DNA from: Thalassiosira profunda
Lineage: Eukaryota; Bacillariophyta; Thalassiosirophyceae; Thalassiosirales; Thalassiosiraceae
Assembly: GCA_036939355.1 (NCBI GenBank)
Contig: JALLAP010000365.1
Coordinates: forward strand, 1 to 13,974
Direction of reading: 5' to 3'
Length of the DNA stretch: 13,974 nt
Shown: positions 7,139 through 13,974 of the stretch, piece by piece
Layout: every line of letters starts with the position of its first letter
Position numbering within the stretch: the stretch's first letter is position 1
The notes under the pieces: generated by a model
What the model was told of the DNA's origin: nothing
What the model saw: the letters and a program-made list of their open reading frames with translations, nothing else
Databases searched by the model: none
Position numbers and translations under genes: made by a program

Positions 7139-7662
7139 TTGCCGCCGCCGTTGTTCTTTTTCCAGAATTGTGAGCCCATCGAATCGGGAGGCTCGCGGTC
7201 GCCCTCGCCTTGCTGTCCGAGCGACCGCCCTGTGCAGTTTTGCAAGTCACGAACTTCGACGCTGATCCCGCGACAGGTCGAAAAGTCTTTGCAAAACCGC
7301 TGACAGGACATTTTCAGATGCGCCCCACACGAGCGGTATCTCTCGTGACAGTCATTGCTTGAGCGTCCTGCCGGGCGGAGATTTCTGCCCGGGGGCTTCG
7401 CGGGGGGCACCTGTCGGCGCCTCTCACGAAAAAGAACAAATGCTCGGCGCGGACGTCCACGGAGGTCCACGGGCTCCCCTCACCTGCAACCTGCAACCCT
7501 GGACCAGTGCAGCCGAGGCCTCCGGGACGGCAGTTGGTGGGCAGCGGTGGCAGCGAGCGTGACCAATCTCTGTCTTCGGCTGAGCTCTCGACGACAAGAG
7601 CGGCATGCACTGGCTGCAATTGCAATTGTCCGTCTGCAACGCCACCAGCAGCATCCACATAC
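7121..7662. promoter_or_regulatory. Divergent intergenic region, membrane protein / SANT-like gene
   Basis: These 542 bp lie between opposite start codons if the SANT-like protein begins at 7663. The frame of that gene stays open up to an ATG at 7507, so the right 156 bp might be coding. Visible items are the CGT microsatellite, GC-rich runs, and a small stem CCGGGC...GCCCGG around 7373-7396. No clear TATA or initiator was identified. The overlapping minus frame with Cys-rich text (about 7250-7320) has no support as an exon. Confidence 0.4.
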
Positions 7663-8910
7663 ATGGAGTCCGGAGCGGACGCACATGCAAACAGTCCACA
7701 AATGGACAGCAGGGACAGGGACTGCCAAGAGCACCGATCTTTTGACACGCAGCATGCACCATTGCAACCCCCGTACCCCCCACCCCCAATCAACTCCGCC
7801 GCCAGCCCCCTGCGCCGAGGCAAGTGGACCCCCGAAGAAGAGGACTTTGCAAATGCAGCCATACGGGATTTCAACGCGGGCCACCTCGACGCCCCGCCGG
7901 GGACCACGCTGCGGACGTACCTGTCGGAGAGGCTGCAGTGCGATCCGATGCGGATCACGAAGAAGTTCACGGGGGAGGCGAGCATTGGGAAGAAGGTGAG
8001 ATTCATTGCAGGTAGCCATTCATGGTTGCTAGTGTCCCTGATCGCATCTTGTGCACAGGTTTTCCACCCAGCAGTGAGGGACGGCATACGCAATCCAGAG
8101 GTTCTAAGGGAGATCGAGGACTCCAAAGTGAGTAGGTGCAATGCATATCATTTATCTGTCTTTATCTCATCTAATTATTCTGCATTGCTCTCATCTGCAA
8201 AGGCGAGGCTAGAACAGCTCTATCAGAAATGGAAGCGACGGCTGGTATCTCAAGAGCAAGAAATGGCTCGAAAGTCGATGGCTGCCGCAGCGGTGTCAGC
8301 GGTGACATCGATATGCGTCAACTCTCGTGCATCACAACAACTTGGTGGGGCGGGCTTAATGCCAAATGCATTTGGCGAAAGCAGAGCAAATGTTGTCCAA
8401 AGTGCAAAGGCGAAAAGCGACATTGCCAAAACTGCAACTTGGCTCGACCAGGCCGAAACGCTTCTGGCAAGGAAGGCGGAGGGCAACTTGGAGCAGGAGA
8501 AGATCGAACAGGAGATGAAGGAACTATCTGTCTTGATAGAGGAGTCACCGGCAATCCTTGCAATAGCGGCAGAATTGCCAAAGCTTCTCGATGACAACAA
8601 GCGCGACCTATTGGGAGATGCCCACCGGTTGTACTCATGTCCGGATCTACGAACACTGAGCAACTCAGATTCTGTGGAGTACTCTGAGAAGTGCGGCCCC
8701 ACTCCACATGCAGGCGGCAAGAGAAAGCGTTCGATGAGCAATGATGGCCTGGATTCTCCCAACAACAATCCGATGAAGCTTCTTGCCTCGCTTTCAGTTC
8801 AGGCGGCACCCGTGCCAATAGCGTCCAGCCACGATGGCAATTACACGCCTTCCAGTGCCGAGGACGCCAAAGCACTTGTGAACTTCATGCACAGTCACCG
8901 CGAACAGTAG
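7663..8910 (+). CDS. SANT/Myb-like basic-domain nuclear protein (diatom/stramenopile family), 369 aa spliced
   Basis: Exons are 7663-7995, 8059-8127 and 8203-8910. The chosen start has good context (ACATACATGGAG); an ATG at 7507 in the same frame would add 52 Cys/Ser/Pro-rich residues. The hallmark domain is RRGKWTPEEEDFANAAIRDF, then GTTLRTYLSERLQCDPMRI, then TKKFTGEASIGKK joined across intron 1 to VFHPAVRDG. The KWTxEEE start resembles SANT/Myb helices, which bind DNA or histone tails. From my knowledge of stramenopile proteomes this extended module is typical of a large diatom family of unknown function. After the domain comes a helical region (ARLEQLYQKWKRRLVSQEQE; WLDQAETLLARKAEGNLEQE, with following Glu/Leu-rich helix), then GGKRKRSMSND, a likely nuclear localisation signal. 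There is no catalytic motif. A transcription or chromatin role is inferred. Confidence 0.8.
   Translation: MESGADAHANSPQMDSRDRDCQEHRSFDTQHAPLQPPYPPPPINSAASPLRRGKWTPEEEDFANAAIRDFNAGHLDAPPGTTLRTYLSERLQCDPMRITKKFTGEASIGKKVRFIAGSHSWLLVSLIASCAQVFHPAVRDGIRNPEVLREIEDSKVSRCNAYHLSVFISSNYSALLSSAKARLEQLYQKWKRRLVSQEQEMARKSMAAAAVSAVTSICVNSRASQQLGGAGLMPNAFGESRANVVQSAKAKSDIAKTATWLDQAETLLARKAEGNLEQEKIEQEMKELSVLIEESPAILAIAAELPKLLDDNKRDLLGDAHRLYSCPDLRTLSNSDSVEYSEKCGPTPHAGGKRKRSMSNDGLDSPNNNPMKLLASLSVQAAPVPIASSHDGNYTPSSAEDAKALVNFMHSHREQ
7996..8058 (+). other. Intron 1 of the SANT-like gene (63 nt, in frame, stop-free)
   Basis: The donor is AAG|GTGAGATTC and the acceptor is TTGTGCACAG|GTTTTCC. Phase 0, 21 codons, no stop. 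Splicing restores the family string IGKKVFHP. Confidence 0.85.
8128..8202 (+). other. Intron 2 of the SANT-like gene (75 nt, in frame, stop-free)
   Basis: The donor is AAA|GTGAGTAGG and the acceptor is CTCATCTGCAAAG|GCGAGG after a T-rich stretch. Phase 0, 25 codons, no stop. Splicing joins EIEDSK to ARLEQLYQKW. Confidence 0.85.
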
Positions 8911-8990
8911 CGCGGCTTGATGTAGTGATATCTGTACAAAATAGCACTCTGTATTCACTTTCACCCGCTTCTACTTCCTCTCGCGTTTTC

Positions 8991-9725
8991 TCAATTCGAT
9001 GGCGGTGGCTGCAATCCTTTTAGCCTCTCCAACGCGTCCGATGCAAGTTTTGCGAGTTCCCATTTGTCTTCGTCTTGCAAGCACGATTTGAAGATCGCCA
9101 TCTTCACCACGCAGTGCTTCCCGGCCGCCCTCTCGATCGCCTTCACTCGATTTGCAAGCCCCTTGTCGGTCATGCTCCGCACCCGCATCAAACAATGCTC
9201 GTAGGTGGCCGTGGGATTCTTCTGGCCGGCCATTTCCGCGCCGGCCTTTGCCACCTCGAGGGCAGCCCGCTGCCGTGCCTCGCGACATTCGGCCACCAGT
9301 GCTTCGCGTGCCTCCTTGGTCAACTCGCGCCTCTCGGCTTCGCCGACGGAGGAGAGGGAGGTGCCGTCCACCTCTCCAAATGCATACTCCAACGGGAGGT
9401 TTTGCAACCTCCGCGACTTGCGCGAGCCCTCCCGTGGCGGCGCGGACGATCGGGGTCGTTTCTTCCTCTTTTTCGAGGATTGGTTTCCCTCAGCGTACTC
9501 CTCATCGGACGATGAGTCCTCCTCATCCTCGTCGCTGCCAGCGACGCGCTGAGGTTGTCTCCCCCACGCAATGTCGTTCGAGCGGCGCTCCTCGGCCACA
9601 GTGATCAGTCCCAACGAGCGCAGGCGGGCGTTGTTCCTCTCAATGTTGCGGGCGCGGGCCTGCTCGTACTCGGAGAGCCCCTCATCGCCGACTGTCTCCG
9701 CAGGGTCACCAACTACATCCGCCAT
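8991..9725 (-). CDS. Charged nuclear-type protein with WDR76-like N-terminal motif, 244 aa
   Basis: An uninterrupted ORF has a strong start context (AAACCATGGCGG). The motif SEYEQARARNIERNNARLRS (18-37) followed by LGL resembles the EYExxRxxNIxRNxxxLxxLGL segment before the WD repeats of WDR76/CMR1, but no WD repeats follow. Then come an acidic Ser stretch (GSDEDEEDSSSDEE, 63-76), a basic cluster KKRKKRPR (85-92, likely nuclear signal) and SRKSRRLQNLP (101-111), like the RRSSRLxG motif of the same proteins. The C-terminal part (about 172-237: TYEHCLMRVRSMTDKGLANR, then VKAIERAAGKHC) is helical and looks conserved, but I cannot name it. It is convergent with the SANT-like gene (80 bp gap) and divergent from the long oxygenase-LRR gene. 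Function is unknown; a chromatin link is an inference from the motifs. Confidence 0.75.
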   Translation of the reverse strand: MADVVGDPAETVGDEGLSEYEQARARNIERNNARLRSLGLITVAEERRSNDIAWGRQPQRVAGSDEDEEDSSSDEEYAEGNQSSKKRKKRPRSSAPPREGSRKSRRLQNLPLEYAFGEVDGTSLSSVGEAERRELTKEAREALVAECREARQRAALEVAKAGAEMAGQKNPTATYEHCLMRVRSMTDKGLANRVKAIERAAGKHCVVKMAIFKSCLQDEDKWELAKLASDALERLKGLQPPPSN

Positions 9726-10059
9726 GGTTTGTGTTCAGGGTTTTTGGTGCACCGGTTAGGTTAGATACGTCGTACTTCGTACGTAGGCAAAGAAGGTCAA
9801 AAGAAGTGGTGCACAGTGCACACGGGCCGGAACAGCAACAGCAACAGGACGTTGCCGGGCAACAGCAACAATACCGACTTTGAGATATGGCGGCGGCTGA
9901 GCAAGATGGGAGGGTGGCGGGGGAGGGGTGGGACAGCTCCTCCTCCTCACTCGCTCTCGCGCCCAACCCCGAGCAACCGTCAACGTCACCTTCCACCGCA
10001 CCCCTGGCCTGGGACCACCGCCTTGCCCATCTGCATCGCAGCTAAATTCACGGGGGAAA
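9726..10059. promoter_or_regulatory. Divergent promoter region with palindromes and CAACAG repeats
   Basis: These 334 bp lie between opposite start codons. GTGCAC occurs three times: 9747-9752 (within GGTGCACC), 9809-9814 and 9816-9821. The last two make the palindrome GTGCACAGTGCAC. An imperfect inverted repeat TACGTCGTACTTCGTACGTA spans 9766-9785. A CAACAG-type repeat occupies about 9829-9872 and encloses the 13-nt hairpin GTTGCCGGGCAAC (9851-9863). Regulatory function is inferred from position. Confidence 0.45.
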
Positions 10060-13000
10060 ATGGCGACCGCTCAGCCACTGGCGGGTGCCGATCTCGGCAT
10101 CCTGGGCGGCATCAGCCAAAACAATGACGAGGCCGACGATGCTCAGCCATCAACGTCAACCCGTGAGCGGGTCTATGAAGCCCTTCTCGAGGCAAACCTG
10201 AAAGGCAGCTTCTGCGCCGGAGGCCCAGCGGACGGCACCACGACCGCGCCCGCCCTTCCCACCACTCTGGGACTGCGCATCACCGGCTTGGGCCTCCCGA
10301 GCGGAGGGGACGTCCCGCTTCCAGTCACGGACGCCCTACTGAAGACGATCAAGGCCAAAGCCACCAAGGTCGCCGACAAATCCTTTCGCAATGTGTACGA
10401 GGTGGATCGGAAGAAGATCAGGATCCAAAATCCTGCGTGGGAGGCATCGGTCGCGAAGCTCGTGCAGCACTGCGCCTACAAGCTCGGCGTGCATCCGAAC
10501 AATTTGATGGCTGAGCTCGATCGACTCCTTGTGATGGGGAAAGGCGGCCGCATAGACAGATGCAGCGATGTGGAAGAAAACGGGGATGTGCTGGGAACGC
10601 TGCTCATCCAGCTTCCATCAAAGTTTGCCGGGGGAGATGTGGGCATTTTCAGTACTTGCTACTACGATGAATCATACGAAGATGAGGAGGAGGAGGAGGA
10701 AGAAAAGACGAGCGCATTCTCTTTTGATACCCCGGGCGATGAGTTTGCCTGCCACTTCGTCTGCCATTTCTCGGACGTGGAATACGAATTTGCCAGGGTC
10801 ACGAGCGGATCTCGTGTGCTTTTGCGCTACACTCTTCTCCATCGGGGACCACACAAGCCAACTGCAAGTTTGGTCCGTAATTCGATGGAAGAGCTCGAAT
10901 GGTCATTGGCAAATTTACCTCCCGTGGAGAGCATGGTTTTGTATCCTCTTGCAAAGGAATACAAAGATTCGGCTCTTGTGAATAGGGGCATCAATGCTCT
11001 TTCGCATCCGCACCGNTCCTCTTGCAAAGGAATACAAAGATTCGGCTCTTGTGAATAGGGGCATCAATGCTCTTTCGCATCCGCACCGGGTAAACGCAGA
11101 GGCCATCATGGCAGCGGGCGAGGGATGGAAGCTCCTCGTGATCAACGCCAAGATGAAGTATACTCATACCTCGCGCGGGGAGTAATGGCGACGTTTCCGA
11201 TTCTTTCAACAATGCATCTATCTCCGGTATCTTCGACGAGCGAGGAATCGATGTGTCCTCTCAGATGAAATGGGTGAAGGATGTGGCCTCGTTTGACTGT
11301 GTGTCTAGCGATGGCATGCTGTTGACCTCATCAAAGAATGGGCTCTGGTGCGACGACATTTTCTACGACGACTGGGGCCGCTGCAAGCATGAGAAAAACA
11401 GCTCCACAGGCGACGATTCTGATGACTACGGCGGATACACTTACGATCGTGACGTATCGCACACCACGGAAAAATGGTATCAATCATCGTTCCTCCTGGC
11501 CTACCGTCTGAGCGCAGACCCCGAGCTAAAGGCTTCTGGTGGAGTTAGAGGCACTGCGGAGGTAGCCAAGCAGATTGTAGCGACCCATGACTACAATCTG
11601 CTGAAGCGACTGCTGTCGATAGTATCGGCAAACAAGAAAAGCGAGCTCGACGTTCGCTCATGCCACCTGCTGCTTCAGATGCTGACGGAAGCGACAGACA
11701 AGGGATCATCGAGCGCCCCAAGGATTGAGATGGCGAATGGCATTGTCTTGGGGCTTGGGAGATCCTTTCAGCCCAGTTCGGAGCTCTATGCGATTCTACT
11801 CTCCGCCATCGATAGATTCGGGCGTGTGCTTGCAGACAGCATTTTCAAGCTCTGGAGCGAATACGATCGGCTCCATAATCTTGAGCTCGTGGGATATCTT
11901 CGCAGGGCCGATTTCGCACTGAAGCTGAACAATCGCGTTGGGACAGTCGTCGACTACGTCGACGCAGTTGTCCGTGCTCTGAAACGCGATAATGGCGCTA
12001 AGGTATCGAACAGCGGCGATGTCAACAAAGTGCTCCTATCCCTGACAGGCACTCATGGTTGGGACAAGACGAACACTGTCATCAAAGCGACGCTCGACTC
12101 TCTGCACAAGACTGCTTCCAAATCAATTGTTGATCTCTTGAACCGTGCAATTCTATTGTCGCGTGTCGAGGCCTCCAAGCAGTGCAGCTTCATCGATGGA
12201 TGCACCTCGGACTTTGCGAAGACCTTTGCCGAAGGGCTTGCATCGGATTACAGGGACAAAGCCCTTGCGCGTTTGACTGGAAACGACAAGGGCATCTTCC
12301 TGCAGGCCATTCGTTACGTCCTCGAGCGTGGCGGAAGCGACGAGCATCTCCAATTCGGCAACTGGGCGAAATCGAAGCAAGGNTCGTTACGTCCTCGAGC
12401 GTGGCGGAAGCGACGAGCATCTCCAATTCGGCAACTGGGCGAAATCGAAGCAAGGACGTCTCTCTGCGCTCTCTTTGGAAGTCACCGATAGCACCGGCAA
12501 ACACACATACACACGCCATCCCTCGCCATCATATAATTTTGTGAAAATCAAGGACGTTGCTCGGATCAGTGCCATATCTTATTCTTATGCACGTGATGGA
12601 GACGGCTCCTTTGTCCCCGAGGGAGAATTTACCCAGGAGAACTGGTCACAGATGGGAGAGGATATGAGCAAGTTCGTGAACCTGAAAAGGATTTGCTTCG
12701 ATGGGCTTACAATTTGGAATCGCGAAGAGTACCCCCAAAGCCGCTCACTTTTCAAGGAAGGCCGTTGTTACCACTGTCGTCTGGAGGAGCTTCGGTTTCG
12801 GAATGGGAACGGCATGCCGTCTAGACATCCAAGAGATGAGACAATAGTGAAGATGGTCCCTTTCATCAAATCGATGGCGAGCCTGAAAATCCTCGACCTC
12901 AGTCACAATCATATTGAAGATGCTGGGGCGATGCAGATCGCGAGGGCTATCCAGGAGGATCACCGAATCGAGAAGTTATACCTCGACCACAACTTCATTT

Positions 13001-13857
13001 GGGACAATGGCATAGCGTGTATACTGAACTCGGCAAGGTCGAAACACTTTGTCGAACTTCACATTCATGACAACCGGTCATACGTGAAGAAAGGGCGCAA
13101 CGCAATAATGAGCTTTCTCAGCAGGGAAGACAACGCCATTGAATCGTTCGGCGTCGACTGCAAGGAATACAAATATGCAACGCGGCTTATCAACTCCATT
13201 CCCAAGAAATCAAAGCTTGTTGAGTTGGTTGGTACCATCGGCTCGGGCCACGATAAAGCGATCAGTGCAATCGCTCCTTGTTTGGGGAGTTTGATCTGCG
13301 ACACCTCGAACATCAATGCGTTGTGCAACTCCAACCACCGACTGAGATACATCGGCTGCCATACGGGATCGTACCTGAATCAGGCAAACCGATACGCCTA
13401 TAGCCCACACAAAAGCGTAGGCGAGGCGCTGAGAATTCAGCAAGAAGGATCCTCGGAAGCCGAGATAATTCGGGCGAAGATCCGCACGCTGTATTTCATC
13501 GGTGAATTTGTCGTGCAGCCATTCATGAATATGGGCGTCGCGTTGATGCCGCTCGTGCTCGCGTTGGTAACGAGAAGAGAGTTCACGTTCCATGACGATG
13601 GATATCATTCGGATTATTGGAGGCCGCGCTCGGGGGGCTACGAGGTTCCCGGCGACAATCTCAATGCTGTGTATCGGCTTGTCAAGAACTGCCACATGCC
13701 AGAGATGTTCTGCTTCCCATCTCCAGACGTGCGAATAGCATCTTTGGAGGCTGAAAATGAAACACTGAGAGATCAAAATGAGCGTCTGCTGAAGGAGGTT
13801 GCAGAACTAGAAGCACAACTGACTAGTGTGCCAAAGAAGCGGGCCAAAAAGTCTTGA
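10060..13857 (+). CDS. Degenerate 2OG-Fe(II) oxygenase region fused to LRR and coiled-coil tail; broken by two assembly duplications and a probable frameshift
   Basis: The chosen start is GGGGGAAAATGGCG; the frame is open further upstream, but that peptide looks non-coding. Three breaks interrupt it: 73-nt insertions (one 72-bp copy plus N) at 11016 and 12383, and one extra base between 11157 and 11182. Discounting these leaves 3651 nt, 1216 residues. Region 1 (about 95-260) follows 2OG-Fe(II) oxygenases of the fungal/plant type: NPAWEASVAKLV, DRLLVMGKGG, GTLLIQLPSKFAGGDV, VTSGSRVLLRY. The iron ligands are degenerate: the HxD position reads C168-S-D170 and the distal His is Tyr242; Arg252 remains. 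Residues about 261-750 continue that family (EKWYQSS; helical repeats). Region 3 (about 885-950) has RI-type leucine-rich repeats (LKILDLSHNHIEDAGAMQIA). Region 4 (about 1090-1170) includes KIRTLYFIGEFVVQPF. A coiled coil (1177-1209) and KKRAKKS end the protein. It is probably a scaffold or pseudoenzyme. Confidence 0.7.
10944..11088 (+). repeat. Exact 72-bp direct duplication around a single N (assembly join)
   Basis: 10944-11015 and 11017-11088 are identical and separated only by N at 11016. The 73-nt offset shifts the frame of the long gene by one, and collapsing the copies restores it. This is almost certainly overlapping contig ends joined without merging. Confidence 0.95.
12311..12455 (+). 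repeat. Second exact 72-bp direct duplication around a single N (assembly join)
   Basis: 12311-12382 and 12384-12455 are identical and separated by N at 12383. The copy length equals that of the first duplication, as expected from a fixed overlap length in an assembler. Collapsing it joins the 11253 frame to the LRR-containing frame. Confidence 0.95.
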
Positions 13858-13889
13858 GGGTGTTCTCAGAACGATGCAGATGCAACTCT

Positions 13890-13974
13890 TTAGTTTGTGT
13901 TAGAAATATTGTGCTCCAGCGTCTTCACCATTGGATCGTCCACGCCGTGCGTGACAATCATAATCCTCTTTGCC
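13890..13974 (-). CDS. Possible C-terminal end of a further minus-strand gene (27 codons visible)
   Basis: Reading in from the right edge on the minus strand, one frame gives RIMIVTHGVDDPMVKTLEHN and a few more residues before TAA at 13892-13890. The composition (hydrophobic strand, HGVDDP turn, helix) looks like protein, and a stop 32 bp from the stop of the long gene fits the convergent packing here. The family is not recognised and the piece is short, so chance is possible. Confidence 0.4.
   Translation of the reverse strand, partial: AKRIMIVTHGVDDPMVKTLEHNISNTN

Noticed and set aside
7373..7396. CCGGGC/GCCCGG stem as a terminator or regulatory hairpin
   Set aside because: A 6-bp stem in GC-rich eukaryotic intergenic DNA is expected by chance and no T-run or related signal follows.
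9851..9863. GTTGCCGGGCAAC, matching the loose RFX X-box pattern of ciliary promoters
   Set aside because: It sits within a CAACAG repeat upstream of genes with no ciliary signature, and RFX regulators are not expected in stramenopiles. Treated as a chance palindrome.
10944..11088. Tandem duplication as a biological repeat or coding repeat expansion
   Set aside because: An N separates identical 72-bp copies, a second locus shows the same length, and the frame is restored only when copies are collapsed. This is an assembly artefact.
11158..11182. A 25-nt GT-AG micro-intron that would also restore the frame of the long gene
   Set aside because: It is too short for normal spliceosomal removal. 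The other introns in this window are 42-86 nt, and a one-base indel or the 175-nt intron is simpler.

Overview
The window reads as compact nuclear DNA of a unicellular eukaryote, most likely a centric diatom of the Thalassiosira type. This is an inference from three things. Introns are short (63-86 nt) with GT-AG ends. The basic 'RRGKWTPEEE...GTTLRTYLSERLQCDPMRITKKF' domain at about 7813-7995 and the LRR/C-terminal module at about 12540-13857 look like multi-copy diatom families. There is also a probable flagellar transition-zone gene at the left edge. No bacterial operon logic, rRNA, tRNA, CRISPR or transposon was seen.

Layout, left to right: (1) a three-exon TMEM216/TMEM80-family membrane protein on the minus strand, running off the left end; (2) divergent from it, a small coiled-coil protein (+); (3) a PX-like domain protein (+), preceded by a dense cluster of GGTATCC boxes; (4) a small single-pass membrane protein (-); (5) divergent from it, a mitochondrial-looking class III PLP enzyme of the ETNPPL/PHYKPL type with one intron (+); (6) convergent with it, a secretory single-pass membrane protein with a basic cytoplasmic tail (-); (7) divergent from it, a SANT/Myb-like nuclear protein with two introns (+); (8) convergent with it, a basic/acidic nuclear-type protein (-); (9) divergent from it, a very long gene that fuses a degenerate 2OG-Fe(II) oxygenase region to an LRR and coiled-coil tail (+); (10) the possible C-terminus of another gene at the right edge (-).

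Neighbours are mostly head-to-head or tail-to-tail. Tail-to-tail gaps are about 30-80 bp, except the 315 bp between (3) and (4). Head-to-head promoter regions run from about 150 to 540 bp. Nothing indicates that the genes form one pathway. The two membrane proteins flanking the PLP enzyme share an unusual transmembrane signature (PWWxW plus a Cys cluster).

The long gene is broken in three places as given. Two are exact 72-bp duplications around single Ns (assembly joins) and one is a probable 1-nt frameshift near 11157-11182. An intron could explain the third break instead. Several models (introns, starts) were worked out by eye and need transcript support.
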